NCBI GenBank assembly: GCA_023333565.1
Contig: JAJKFH010001941.1
Span: 1,072,853-1,136,852 of the forward strand
Length of the DNA: 64,000 bases
Reading direction: 5' to 3'
Source: Puffinus mauretanicus
Taxonomy: Eukaryota; Chordata; Aves; Procellariiformes; Procellariidae
A model generated the notes under the pieces. It did not search any database. It worked only from the letters and a program-made list of their open reading frames with translations, and had not been told where the DNA came from. Shown here piece by piece: positions 1 to 13,600 of the stretch. Within the stretch, counting starts at the first letter, position 1; every line of letters begins with the position of its first letter. A program made the position numbers and the translations under genes.

Positions 1-1630
1 TATTTTTTCAATTACATGCTCTGTGTTCACTCAGTATGATTTTAAATTGTACAAAACCTAAAAGAGGGGCAATCCAGGCCCTTTGCAACCACCAGTTTTG
101 AAGTAGCCTCCACTACATCATTACTCAGCTTCTTGAATAGTGACAGGGGTTGCAGAGAGGCATTGCCTAGCTATAGACAGCCCTACCATGGCCTCCCTCG
201 GTGACAAAGCTTAGCAGCCCTCAGAAACATGGGAAGGCTGCTCAGAAAACAGCCTCTTGATTTCTAATCCTAACCTCTTTTCCTCATACAAACTGAATGA
301 TTAGAGTAGCAGTCTAAACCATTGCATTTTCTTTCCTTTTTGGTGAGGTTGTTTCTAAAGAAGCTTTCTCCGTTTTTCTTGAAGAATTTTTTTTTGTCAC
401 TTGGTAAAGACTTTTGGGAGACTACTGATGGGTTTTTTTGACAAAAGATAATCTTGTTGTTACCTTTTTCTGGAAACTGCATGTTTTGAAGCTGCTGGTG
501 AACTATCTTTCTGGTACACTGGTGATCAGCATGTGATATGTCACCGGCGACTTCACTGTTGATGCAACTAAAATAACAGATTAGCTAATACAAGGAGAAA
601 AAAGGTTGTTTTTTAATGCTGGTTGCGTTCTCCATTCTTTAAATATATTCTTTAAATAAATGCATAGGTCTTTCTGGCTTCAGCTAATAACAGATGTTTT
701 AAACATGATGTAAAAGCTCCACACAGAAGGATATTTCTCTCCTATCAACTTCAGTTTGAAGCATGAAATATAATTATCCTTATATCATTATCTTAGCCTG
801 CATAGTTCAAAGAAATAAGACACAATCTGGAAGTGTTTCCATGCCAAAAAAATGTGCTAGCCTTTTCTTCTTCTAAAATCTGAGTAGCGGTTAGGAGGAG
901 AGGAGAGAATCCTTTTTCTCTTTTCTAGGTTAGTAAAAATGGAGTGTTTTTTTCACTTTCTGTTCCAACACAAAGCCCAGTATCACAACCACCCTTCCTT
1001 CACGCTAAAGCCTAAGATAAGAGCATTCAAAATGCATGGAAGACACCTAAGTTGGAATAGTTTGCTTTTCAGGCATGCTGAGTGCCTTCTGCAAATGATG
1101 CACCACTGATACCTGAGGAGAACACAGCCTGGGCAACCAGAACTGAGGTCTGTTTTACTGGGAGAAGTGATGTGCCCTGTTCTGTTCTGTATACCCTAAT
1201 ACCTTAACGTATCTCCCATGTTACTCCAAAGAAGGCGAGTAATGGCAGCTGTTTGAGAAGTAAAACAGGTTAGAAATAGGAGCACCAAAAAAATTAACAG
1301 CTATTTTATATAAATCTTTTGATACTGTAAGTTTTCTCTATGACCTTGATAAATTAAGGTGGAATCAGCTACTCCATATACTAGGAATACCATTCACCTG
1401 ATGGTTGAAAGGTGCAGTGTGGACATTTACATAGGAGCTAATCACCATAAATAGTTCTTAGAGACAATGGGCATCTAGTCAGTCTAATTAACACAAACTA
1501 TGGAGCTACTTATCTCTACCTAAAGCGGATTTTTAAAATAGGTCGAGTGAATCCCATGCTAATGGTGCTCATTGTTTTCCACCGCCCATGAAGGCAGCAT
1601 GGGTGATGTCAGCTGTAGTGAGGTGAGAGG

Positions 1631-1685
1631 AATCTGATTCCAGGTAATAAAATGTAAAATGTAATCTGATTCCAGGTAATAAAAT
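1631..1685. repeat. Short direct duplication, 23 bp, two copies
   Basis: AATCTGATTCCAGGTAATAA begins at 1631 and again at 1663, and both copies continue with AAT. The copies are identical over 23 bp and start 32 bp apart, with a short AT-rich spacer. The pattern suggests a recent local duplication, for example replication slippage. No function is implied. Confidence 0.85.
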
Positions 1686-2280
1686 ACAAAGCGTAACAGA
1701 TAGATGTTCATCTTCACCTTGAGGAGTGAAACCTTGAGTCACTGCAATCTTGCCAATGGGATCTTGCTGCTTTACACCAGATAAGAAATCAACTCACTTC
1801 CGTTTGCTTTGTTACTGATGGGACTCAGAAGAGCTAGTAGCCTCTTTATCGGGCTCTGAAACTTTCACATACTAACACAATTATTTCAGCTACAACATAG
1901 GATATTAGACTTCATGTCATCTGACTTCAGACAATTTAATTTTGTGTATAATGTCCGTAATGTCTGTCACCTTGAGCCGTCTTGCAGTCACTGAAGAGAA
2001 ACGGGCCTCTCCAAGTGATGATTCACCTGACTGATCTTATACATAACCTATCTTAGGATTAGATGATTCACTTTCCAGGGGTGGTTTTTTCTCTACATCA
2101 GTAAGGACACTAGATATCCAACACAAACGTGAATGTCTGATTTTGATAAACATAAGGCAGGGCAGGCTAATTTCACCCACTGTCTCATTGTCTCCAAGAT
2201 CTGCTGTGACCATTGCAGACCCGACTCTGCATAGTATTTTACTTGAAGTGCTTCATCCCAGGCCGTATCTAGGTTGTACC

Positions 2281-2337
2281 CTTCTTCTTCTCTATGCTCT
2301 CTCTTTTTCTTTCTTCTTTTTTCTTTTTTCTTTTTGT
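2281..2337. repeat. Pyrimidine-rich (CTTT)n-like tract
   Basis: A T/C-rich run dominated by TTTCTTTCTTCTTTTTTC-type units. It is imperfect, so an old low-complexity tract is more likely than an active microsatellite. It produces a lysine-rich shadow frame on the minus strand, which is not a gene. Confidence 0.7.
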
Positions 2338-4360
2338 CATTGTTGTGAGGACAGATTTTAGTAATGGAAAAGACATTCCTGATTACCTGTGCGGTTACTT
2401 TCCCCAAGTACAGCAAGAATTACATACTGAAGCAGAGTTAAATGTCTGACTGTTGTGGAGATGAGAGAACTGAAGATAAGAACTTCACTACAGGGGACAT
2501 AATTTCTTGCACAAAAAATCATTACACAATAGGAACTAGTCACATTTGTGTATTTTTTATCTTTGGAGGAAGAGGGAGTATTGTTTTGAATGAAGATAAA
2601 ATCCTGGGAAAGTGTAAGAAGTGGATTAGTAACCCTTTCTTCAGTTATGAAGAATTTCTGCTATCTCTACCCAAGACCTCTTAAGGAGATGAACACCTCC
2701 TTGGGAGAGACAGGAAGAGAAGAAGCAAAAAGCTTATGTATATACATTGTGCAGGAGCGCATAATGCAAAGATCCAAATGCTGTAGAAGGTTATTTACTC
2801 CAACAGGCTGCTGCTTTCCTATAGTTGTACTGCTACAACTGAGCTGGTATATCTTAAAGGACGTCGTACAATGTGGTGATACCAGCCCACTTGCATAGTG
2901 TATGCATACCTTATGACAGCTCCAGTTAGGACCGTTACAGTGCCTGGACAAGATGAGGATGAGTCATGGTGAAGCAACCCAAGTCCAGAGAATTGCTGTG
3001 GAGATTTAGGGTTCCAAAGGGTTTGCTGAAAGGATTGGTAGTAAAGCAGTATTTCTCACTGTCCTTCCCAGAAGTCATTGCAAATGACTACTCCCAGTGT
3101 CAAAAGCCAAGAAGGCATGAATGCTGCTCTGTGTGAGGTCATTTTTAAATTGAAGGTGGAGATGGAGCATGGGCAATGTGCCACCATTCTGAGCTCAGTG
3201 CTAGTTTTTGGTTTGGTTTTTTTGTCTGTTTCGTTTTGTTTTACCAATGTTTGGAGACAATACAGCCTGCTAGTCCAGATTTTCCAACATATTTGAACAC
3301 CCAAGGATAGATAAAAGGATATATAGCACTCACTGCAAAGCCTTTCAGATATGTATTTTTATCTTTTGGTACCTTAACATAACTAATTATGATACCTAGC
3401 AGAAGCAGCATGGCTCAGCAAATTGCCCTGAACCAGCAGCAGGGTACGTGTGACTCAGCTGCCAACAGATGATACTCAGTTTCATGTAGAACTTATCACC
3501 ATATTGCTGCCCACTGCTGTGTGAAGAGCATGGGTCAGTATTATTCTTTGAATTCCAGATGGAGCAGACTGGTGTTCCCATCAGATTTCAAGCAGCAGAT
3601 TTTACCTGAGTGTTTCACGAGTGAGCTGTAGCTTGAGGAGAATAATCACAGCTTCTTCAGTCAACTACAAGTCTTGATAAGTTTGATGATAAGTTTGTCT
3701 CATAACACAATGATTATGATTATGACAATAAAGGTATGAGATAGTGCATGATTACTTGATATGGTGTCTTAATGTGTATTTAATTGATATACAAAAGGAC
3801 ACAAATCTCTTGGTTAAAATGAAATTCTTTAGTTAAACCATTCAAATGATGGCAAGACCCATTGTTTACCAGTCAACCATGTTTTACAGGAAATGAAATG
3901 CATAAAGGTGTGCCACAGTCCTTACTGCTGAAGAGAAAGCAAGAGCAAGATACCAGTTACAGGCAGGTTTTCTGTACCCTTTCATAACCTGTTATTTCAT
4001 ATTGGAGGCTGACTAAGCAATCAGGACAAATGACTTCATGCTGCAACACTGTGAACACATAAGAAATTGTAGACAAAACTAGGAATGACAGGATCTTTTA
4101 CATGAAGATTCTTCTATGTTAAAAAGTGACATTTCTGGAGATATTTAAAGTGCTGATCGAGACATTTGCTTTAAAGAAATTATGGACCAGCAAGCCTATA
4201 GCTGCCTACAGATTAAACCAGCAAAGAACCTTGCAGGCTGATACATGGAAAGTAGTCTGAGTCAGCGGCATTTGGACAGTAGCTAGACCTGCAAATATGC
4301 AGTCCTGATTGCATTAAGAAGTCTTTTGCAAACTGGTCTACTCGGGGATTTTTTTGCCAT

Positions 4361-4389
4361 ATCTTAACATATCTTAACACATCTAACAT
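4361..4389. repeat. Three decayed 10-bp tandem units
   Basis: ATCTTAACAT, ATCTTAACAC and ATCTAACATA follow each other directly. This is a minor degenerate minisatellite seed with no evident function. Confidence 0.6.
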
Positions 4390-4716
4390 AAATCGAAATA
4401 GAAGTCATTGCTTTCACATAAAGATTTATGGCCACCAAGTCCTGGGAACCAGAACCACAAGCAACAATAAGCAATTGAAAAAATTAAAATGTTACAAAGG
4501 AGATGACTTGTTTCCCAATTGGATGATAACCAGAGATCCACTCATATTCATTCAAAGCCTTCTCAGAAGTATTTGTTCCCTTTTGACTGGCCCACACAAC
4601 TCATCAGAAACTGTACAAAACAGGCTTTTTATTGCTTGCCACTTCACTTCCTGAAGCTGAAAGATCCCCAGAAAAGAGACAGAGAAAGTGACTGCTGCAT
4701 GCACTGATAGGCCTTA

Positions 4717-4730
4717 GCCTTAATTAAGGC
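4717..4730. repeat. Perfect 14-bp palindrome
   Basis: GCCTTAATTAAGGC equals its own reverse complement. It lies in otherwise unremarkable sequence. It could be a dimeric transcription-factor site, but a chance palindrome in AT-rich DNA is as likely. Confidence 0.5.
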
Positions 4731-5631
4731 CTTCGTCATATGAATCAATGATCTGATGCAGAGGCCAGACAAGTGATTAAATCAGTAATTTCCCCTTGAA
4801 GAAATCTAGGATGACCAGTTTCAACAGCCTGAGCTGTTCCTTATATCAAAGCTATTCCTCTGAAAGGCACCACAGACAGCTCATTAGTTGCTGCAGGGAA
4901 GCCTCCAGCCTCACAGGCTCTCCTTCGCTCCCCAGGATGATTACAGTTCTTACTAAATAACTCTGTCACGGGCTTTACCACTGCGGCTACCATGTGAAGT
5001 GATGGCCTGATCTGGGAGTGCACAGAGCCCTCTTGCCACAGCGCTTTGAACACAAACCACCTGGATGGACCTTCGCTTTGCCTTAGTCCAGTCACAGCAA
5101 GTGTGAGGCCGAGTTAAAGGACATGCCTTCACGCCGTGCAACTGACCAGACACAAAGAGGCTTGGGCATATTTTGGGAGGGCTTCTTGATTTACCCAAGC
5201 GATGACAAGGGATGGTAGCTCTGGCTGCGAAGCCGTTCTGTTGCCATAGTCACTACTGGTATTGACACTCCTGCAATCGGTATCAGGAGCAGGAACTTCT
5301 GGGGATATAAATAAAAAAAATATGTGGGGCCTGATTCTCCTGCGGGTTTCACCAAAGGCATTGCCATTACTGTCGTGCATTATTTCAGATTGACAAAAAG
5401 CTTAGGAGGAGAATTAGACCCAAAAGCAGAGGATGTGATAAATACATCAAAAATTTTCAGGCAATTAATCTTTTAGTAAATACTACTAAGCAAATACACA
5501 GCTCTCAGAAAGTCAAAGAGTCAGAGAATAAAGCAAAAGTTTGCAGTCAGGAAAGACACTTGGAAGTGCCATGAAGAAAGTGTAACTAATGTAAATCGGC
5601 ACAGTCTCCAGGAATGGGGCTCTACCCATTT

Positions 5632-5893
5632 AGAATCATAGAATCAGAATCATAGCATCAGTAAGGTTGGAAAAGACCTTTAAGATCATCGAGTCCAACC
5701 GTCAATCCAACACACCATGCCCACTACACCATGTCCCTAAGCGCCTCATCTACACGTCTTTTAAATACTTCCAGGGATGGTGACTCTACCACTTCCCTGG
5801 GCAGCCTGTTCCAAGGCCTGACCACTCTTTCAGTAAAAAAATTTCTCCTAATGTCCAATCTAAACCTCCCCTGGCGCAACTTGAGGCCATTTA
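5632..5893 (-). mobile_element. CR1 LINE, 5'-truncated 3' end
   Basis: The plus strand starts with the reverse complement of the CR1 3' terminus, repeated ATCATAGAATCA-type octamers, then AGTAAGGTTGGAAAAGACC and GATCATCGAGTCCAACC. So the element is on the minus strand with its 3' end at the low coordinate. Further in, the sequence matches the C-terminal end of CR1 ORF2: read on the minus strand it gives pieces like NLPREVVES and SLEVFKR-type residues, with mutations. It stops abruptly near 5893 at GAGGCCATTT, the usual 5' truncation caused by incomplete reverse transcription. It lacks the endonuclease and reverse-transcriptase domains and cannot move by itself. It belongs to the same subfamily style as the copies at 20524 and 63691. 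Confidence 0.95.
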
Positions 5894-8800
5894 CGCTAGA
5901 AGAGGACTGGACCCAGTATCTGGGTCTGTTTTCAGCTCAAGCTTTCTCCCACAAACTTTCACCATCCCACTTCTGCTGGTTCAAGAGTGTCCCTTTTGTA
6001 GAAACCTGATACTTCCCAACATGAAGCTTTCATTGAGGGGAGAGGGAGAAAAAGGAAATTTGTCTTTTCCTTCATTTGTCTCCCCCAGTCGCACACTTCG
6101 GTACTTTGCTCTGGAAAGACAAATTTTATGAAAAATTTTACGGAGAATCCTGCTGCTTAGAAGATCATACAATTCATTTTATTAGCAGCAACTATGAGCA
6201 ACTAGCACAATTTCCTACAAGAAGCTGGCAATAGACATCCCAACAAAAACAATCTTTCTCAGGGAGCAATACAGAGAAAAGGTCTATCTTACTAGACATA
6301 TTCTTTGCCTGATTGTAAAATGGACAAAGAAAAGTAAACTAGAAAAAAAAAAAGTTTTGACAAGTAGTATGCTTAAATTGGCAGAGAGAAAGACTATAAT
6401 GCTACTTCACAAAATTCTGACTGATGTGACAATTTGTAATTCCCATGACATATCAAGAGGCTGTTTAGGCATTTGTAAATATATACTCCTTTAGTCAGTT
6501 ACAAATCACGTAGGAGCCTTCACACAGTAAAGAAAACATTAAAGCAATGGAGTTAAGCCACTGTAGCACAGTTGTGGAATCAGAATCAAGCCAAAGTGGG
6601 TTTGACTTTAATAGGACTCTCAAAGTTGTCTTATATGATAGTCCCATAAGCAAGCTTGGAAAACATGCCTACACAGAAAATAATTTGGCACAACAGGAGC
6701 AGGCACAGCTAGAGGCCTGTGTTCAAAGACACCTAAAGAACCAATCACTAGTTTGGACCCTACCAGTCTCTGGAGGGATTTGCAGAGCTTTCAGTATATA
6801 CCTAGAGCCAAAATTCGGTTTTAGTTTTATCTCAAAGGAGTCTACGTCACACTCCAAAATCTCAATAAAACCAAACCAACACACATAAACAGGCCAAAGA
6901 TACGCTGCTTCTCCAAATCATGAATGTAGACACAGCCAGAGACTAGATGCAATTACTGTAGAGTAAGCAAAAAAAAATGGTTGAAAACGTTTGCACACAG
7001 AGTAGTTCATAATGGTTCACTATCAGCCTGAAGACTGTATTGAATGGAAATTCATGAAAGGCTGTTCTGGATTAATGCTGTTTGATATTTTCATTAACAG
7101 CTGTTATGAAGAAACAGAGACCATGCTTACTTTAGCCAACTACACAAAAGAGGAGAGGCCTATAAGTATGCTGGATGTCAACAAACTGGAGAAATGATTG
7201 GAAAACTTAGCCTGAAATTCATAAAGGACACCTAATTGAAATCATTATCTACAGAAATACAGGACATGGACCTAGTGGCTTAGTACTAGTTCTGGAGAAA
7301 AGTATTAAGCAACTTTATCACAGGCTGAACATAGATTTTTTTAAAAAGTCACCTTGTGGCAAACAATTAAAAGTCACATCAGATTGTACAAGTGGGAATA
7401 TAGTGTAAGAGCAGGTGAAGCTGGCAAGGCTGCAGGTGGAATACTGTGTGCACCAGGTCTGGAGCAGAAATGCCATCCACACATGTCCCCATACACACCA
7501 TTCTCTGTTTTCATTGTGATAAGTACGAACTCTTAAAATGCCTAACGACTGTTCGCAGTAGCAACAATAAGGCAAAACAAAAGTAGCAAAACTGACCTAC
7601 ACAAACCAATAATAATTGCTGACTGCATTATTGCCTTAAGCACTTTATTTCTGCAAAGCTACTAACCACCCCAAGAGGGCCAGTGAGGAAATTACCTTAC
7701 ATGTCACAGCGTTGGTCAACTTCCCTCCTGCCAGACGTTCATCAGCCTGCTGTGGTAGGACCCATAGTAATGCCTGTCTCTTTCAATGTATTGTCTCCTT
7801 TCTTCTCTAATCTTAGTCATTGTGTACATGATTGTTGGCACCATTTCTCCTAAAGGAAATTTAAGCTTTAGTGTCCAAGAACCCCCAACACCATTCCTAA
7901 ATCTTGTCTTTTCCTAGGCTACACATTTTTGGGGGATACTTCATGACCTGAAGCAAATGACAGAAACTCTGCAAAGGATTTCTTAAATTATCACTTGCTA
8001 TTTTAGACAACAGAAGAGGCATGGAATCTATAGCACCCCCCCAAAAAAGTCCTATGTATGCTTTCCTGCCTCATTTTCTTCCCCACTCTACTAGTCCTTC
8101 AGGTTGGGTCCATTCTGGAGACAGTCCAGAGTTCCCCTTTGCGTAACCTGGCCTTCTGATTCAAGCTTTCTCTAAAAGGGACAGTGAAAGATTTTTTTAA
8201 GTAGATTTCAAATTCTCTTTATCATGAGATGCTTCTGTCAGTCTCAGCCACCCTCACAGACTCCCATCCAATATCTGTCCATGATCTAGCTCTCTGTCAC
8301 ATCACTATGAAGTAGTCTGTTGATTATCACCCAGCTGACATCAAACCTTTCTTTTATTAGTAGCCTTTCCTTTGACCTAGTGGAAACAGGGAAAACCTTT
8401 AACACCTTGCCCATGTCAACCTTCTGCTATGTGCAAGAGTTTCTCTAGAAGCCTTCTGAGCGTTTTGGCCCAGCATAGACACCACAAATATAGGGTGAAG
8501 GCCCAGACTGGAGTATAGGCAGCACTCTTGCAAAAATTAAATGATCTTTGTATATTAGGGTAGATAAAAAAAGCTCGTAACCACAGCTTGGATTCCTGTG
8601 CTGCACATTGTGGCTACGTACACCTTCTGATAAGCAATAATGTATATGGCATTCTCTTTAATGGATTAAAATAGCCTGTGTATTCACCATAGATAAGAAA
8701 TCTTACCATGCCTTTATCACTCACTTGAGCAAGATATCCCCATCTTTCTGAAATCTAAATTTCTTTTTTAACAGACAAAGCAAATCCTGCTCAATTAACT

Positions 8801-9729
8801 TTGCTTTGTGTGAATGAGGCACAAAATGTTTATGAAGGGTCAGATATGAAAACACAATACCAAAAGGTACATTAACAAGGAGTATGAGAAGACAATGTGT
8901 CAGAACTTCGCCAATTTTGATGAGAGAGGTAAACGTAGAGCTTTCAGAAGATCTTACGCTATTTATTTTGGTTGGTCTTTAGCTGTGATAAATTATTTGA
9001 GGGACTGTGTGGGGCCATAAAATGTGTGAAGAATTGATGCATAAAATGCCTTACATGTCTAAAGCAGAGCTATTAACTATAAAAATGCAGGTGAAACATC
9101 CTTTTTTAATTAATATCTAGCATACAAATTCAAGTTCAGATGTGATGGTACAGATTCATAAGCTGTGTTCACATTTAAGGAAAAAGGTGCAAGAAGAGAT
9201 TGTTTTTAAAAGTCAGTTGCTTTCTGTTTAAATGAGAGTTTCCTTTGTGAATGCTTAAGACTTCTCGGGAGAAATAACATATAATTCAAGCATTTTTTAG
9301 CAGGAACTGTGAGTGAACTTTTGTACAAACAATGCCAACTTCTTTGTACATAATAAAACTTATTTGTACATAAAAAACGTATTATTTTTCCTCCATGCAC
9401 TAGCAGACAGTTTTGGTAATGGGTCTTAAAGAGAAGGAATTCAGATGAACCAAGAGCACTGCAAGTTTTAATTGACAAAATACGAGCTATTGTAAAACAA
9501 AAATCCTGAGTGCAACATACTAAAACCAGCATTGCTATATCTTGTTAAATTGGGTGATGCACATCACCAAAATGCCAAAATTCCTCATTGTGACTTACTT
9601 AAAAGACACACTTCGGCTTTTTGAAGTGATTTACTGTCTGATTTAGCCATGCAATTTTTAGATCCCTAAATCAGAGCAGATTAATTCCACCCAATGTTGC
9701 TGTTTTCCAAACCTGTATTATGATATAAT
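5894..9729. other. Unique AT-rich non-coding DNA
   Basis: No supported gene. A 113-codon plus-strand frame at 6547-6888 has no recognisable domain, no convincing splice context and ordinary composition, so it is treated as chance. TTTGTACATAA occurs twice near 9342 and 9363. Nothing else structured was seen. Confidence 0.7.
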
Positions 9730-10640
9730 TGCAAACATGCAAACTATAATTAATATTGCAAACAAAATGCAGCAGATCCCTTCCCCAGGCACTAAGAACA
9801 ATGAGGATCCAGCAACCACTTTTGGGATCACCTTTTCATGCCTCCCAAACCAGCACTGGCCCACAGACCACATGTTGAGCGATGCTGGCCTCACTGCGTT
9901 TAGAGGCAAACTGCTGCACAAGTACGGGTCTGTGTGGACTAGGGGCAACCTAGGCTTCAGTGCACGCTTGCTCACTGAAGCAAGCCCCCCTCTGTCCGGG
10001 GGTTTGGCAGTCTGGGATTGGGGCCAGTTTAGGCAGGTGTTGAGCCTTGAGGAGAGCTCTTTGAGACCGCTAGGAAGCCTCAGCCGCCGCTCTCCCTTTT
10101 TCTCTCCAGAGAAGCTTTTAATCTGAGGGTCTCACCCTTGGTCAGAGCAGCTGCGTTGTAGCCATGTCCAGTCCTGCACGCTGTGCCCCAGCGATTTGCG
10201 CCTCAACCCTCACCCCCCCAACTCAGTTAACTGACTCCCCAGCTTGGCCATGGACCTGCCTCATCACTACAACCCCCAGGCCATGTCTGACCCTGGCTAC
10301 GGCATCCAAGCACAGACTGATCCTACCATTGACTTGCTGACCTGTTGCTGACCTGACCTGCTTGCTTGAGCTCGGACCTGCCATGTTGCTGTGGGCTTGT
10401 CTGGCTGTCTGGACTCTTGGCCGAAGGTATTATCATCACGAGACCTGCTCTGCTTCCATGTCCAGGTGCTGCAGGATGGCACCCTTGTTGGTGAGGACAC
10501 TGCCTCTGTGTTTACCACGCTCGGCTCCTGGCTCCCCTTCCTGCTGAAACCTGTGATACTGCATTTTGGGGATGAAATGAGGATGAAATGCTCATGATTA
10601 GCGAGTAGTGTATGGAGAACGTGTACAATAAAGCATATTG
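9730..10640. mobile_element. GC-rich block, possible solo LTR or old repeat
   Basis: Composition switches from AT-rich flanks to a GC-rich block rich in GACCTG, GCTGACCTG and CCTGCC words. It contains GAGGGTCTCACCCTTGGTCA near 10124 and a late AATAAA at about 10627. This texture resembles avian endogenous-retrovirus LTRs, and a similar word set recurs in the block at 49250-49870 (GACCTGACTTGCTG, then CCTGCCATGG). I could not identify TG...CA termini or a target-site duplication, so both boundaries and the LTR assignment are inference. The 129-codon frame at 9737-10126 is attributed to the GC-rich composition. An unrelated old repeat or a unique GC-rich segment is also possible. Confidence 0.35.
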
Positions 10641-13600
10641 TCAATATGAAAAATGCCAAGTCTGGTAAAAACAGAGGGTAATTTTTGTATGAAAAAGTGT
10701 TCAGGTTTTAAACATCAACTTCAGATGAGCATGAACTCAATTTTAAATGGTGTCTTCTTCAGCAGATATATTTAATGTGATACAGAATTATGATAGATAT
10801 GACTATAGGTGAGTACCTCATGATTTTTCCTCAAGGTTAACTTCTCTCACAAGCCCCTCTGATGCATGGTAAAAGGATTGCAACTTTGGAAAAAGATGAC
10901 ACTTTTGATAAATAAGTTCCATACGTACTGTAAATTGCCACTAGTTTACACTGTCGATTTCCCAGCTGTGGTCTGGAAATCACCAACTTAGGGAGCTCTC
11001 CTCCACAGAATGGAAGACATTCAGTCAAACACTGAAAAGGAGGGTGTTTGAAGAAAAATTGAGGGCTCCTATGAGGATTTTCCTCTCTGTGTGAAATGGT
11101 TGACCAGATGAGAATGCAGATAAGTCAACAGCTGTAGGTTTACAGCATTTCTATAATTACATTTTCTTCGAACAATGCAAGTTGGTGTTACCTCCCTATA
11201 TGTAGTAAATAAAAAAACCCAAAAACCACAACTCCCTGTCCCTGTTAATGTTAACAGATACATAGCATCTCCTAATTCCCCATGCACTAATGCTGGTACA
11301 CATTCAACATACCATAGCATGGTTTCTACCTAGCTAATAGCTTCTAGACCGCTTTGAATTGAAACTTCTGAAAGCTTTCCTGTTTGAAGGTGAATGAATG
11401 AGAAGGTATGAATCACTTTTTGTTCTGTTTTCTGACTTTTCAGACTATTTTCAATGTGCCTTCTCCACAACTTTTACTCATTCAGGCTCTGTAACACATA
11501 GAGAATTACCAAGAAAACTCAGAAAAGTTGATCTTTTATTTTGTAACTCCCAAGTTACAGCTCTCTTCAACCTGCTGTGGCAAACGTCAAAACCAGATTT
11601 TTATTAAACGATCTGGTTTTAAAGGTAAGATTTAAAGGTGATATAGGCAAATGCTTGTGAACAACCACTTCCCTCTTATCTGAAGTAAGGTATTTAAATA
11701 CTTCAGGAGATTTGACTATACCAGCCTTTTGTGTTTTGCCAGCAAGCTACATCAGACAGAAGAGAAAGCAGATACAACAAGTAACCGGATTTCCCCAAAC
11801 AGTTAATGGGGCAATATCTGTTCACTACACTTCCGCTTCTGTTTTCTGGGGTTATTAATGTGTTGCAGTTAGCTTCTAAGCAGTTCTAAGAACAAAACGT
11901 TACTCTGGCTGGCATGTAATTATTAATATTAAACAGGTGTAATTATTTGTGATAAACATTATTAAAATAGCAGAAGCATCCACAATGGCTACTCTCTCTC
12001 CTCCCTCTGTAGTCAGTGCAGAAAGATGGGTCCTCTAGAAAGCGATTTACAGCAGGAATCTAACCATATTGTCTTTTATAGATGAATCAAATTCAGGTTT
12101 AAACTGCAGCCAAACTTGGGCCCTGCCTTTCTCTACTGACTACAGAAGGAGCTAAAAAAGGTTATCTTCACTAGGCCAGAGATAGCCTTTAGGAATATCC
12201 TTATATCATGCCTGATTAAAACTACTGAAGCTGAGCAATAGCGCATGTGAAGATTCTCTAGAAAGCCAAAAGAAATTAAGGTCTTACATTAACAGGCAAA
12301 TGGCCCAAGCCAGAACAGTGCGTGTGGTTTGCCTGTTTGGTGTAGAAATGGTTCCTCCATTTTCCTTGCTCATTATCTGGGATCAGTTAAGCAGAATTAT
12401 GGGCCACTGAATTTCACCCAAGTCAAGGAGGCAGGAGGAAGAGGACGTTTGGAATACTTTTTAATGCCTGGTTTTGTTTGGCTGGTATGGAGCAGGAAGC
12501 ATTAGCCCTTGTGACGGCTTCTGTTCTGAGAAGTTTAACTCTGGAGGATCAAGTTATGCTCAACAGCTCAAACTCAGTTATTAGGGGTTGTGAGAAGTTC
12601 TTGTCTCTTTTCTAAGGCATGCTCTGAGAGCAGAAATGATAAAATCCCCCCTTAGTTCACAGTCAAGGGGCATTTTCAAATATAAGACTAAGTTGCTTGT
12701 GATTCGAGTCCCACACCATAAGACACACCTAGAGGAAGAGGACATGTTCTGCAAGTCAGGTTCACCAACAGATGCTGGTCTGACCAATACACCCAGCGAC
12801 TGATGGCCTGAAGCCTGAGTATGACAGAACGATTGTGAAGTAACTGGAATCAGTCCTAGTTCAGATGTCTAAAAAGAGAAATCCTGAAGTTGTATTGCCT
12901 TATATTTCAAGTAGCACAAGTAACTGATGTGTTAATTTTAATTTTTATAAACTTCTTACTAAAAAACACAAACTTCATTTTACTTTTAACTGTGGTGGAA
13001 ATCAAGGGATTAACTATTCATCTTTGATTTTGAGGCACACAGGGGATACCCCTTTACGCAGGGTCAATGAATCTACACCGTGTGTGGCTCAGGACACCTG
13101 TGGTGAGAGGTAACAACCAGCATCACTTTGGTGTATGGTGAAAAGGACGTGAAGTAGAAAGCAGAATTAAATCATCTGATAACAAACGATATAAAGGGGA
13201 ACGGATTCTTTCAGCAAAGGTTAAACCATTGTGTGGAGAGAAATTTACACTGATGACAGTTTATGGCTTCAATGTAGGATATGATGACTTAAAGTGAGCT
13301 CGGCTGACACCACTGCACAGGGCTGATTTTAACCCTTTTATAAAAGAGGGCACACCTCCATTGCTGGCTGCCCCTAGTAACTTCAGTACCATATTAACCC
13401 CCATCTACGCTACTTATGTGCAAGAGTGCCCTCAAGGCCAGGCTAGCGCATGCTACTTAATATTCTTGAAAACAAACCTCTGGTGTGGTTGGTTTCAAGA
13501 AGATTCCCAAAAGTGGGCCAATCTGGCTTTCTTTTACCACATTTGCCCTTGCTCTGATGGGCCATGAGAAAGAGGGGACTACCTTGAAGGTCCCTATTGC

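Larger units (their letters stand above)
1..5631. other. Unique AT-rich non-coding DNA
   Basis: No gene is supported here. All reading frames are short (107 codons or fewer), overlap on both strands and show no recognisable domain. Only small repeats stand out and are listed separately: a duplicated 23-mer near 1631, a pyrimidine tract near 2290, a 10-bp tandem near 4361 and a 14-bp palindrome at 4717. The texture is that of avian intron or intergenic sequence. Confidence 0.75.

Noticed and set aside
13339..13346. TATAAAAG box on the plus strand
   Set aside because: A TATA-like octamer alone is common in AT-rich DNA. No initiator, CpG island or following exon was found.
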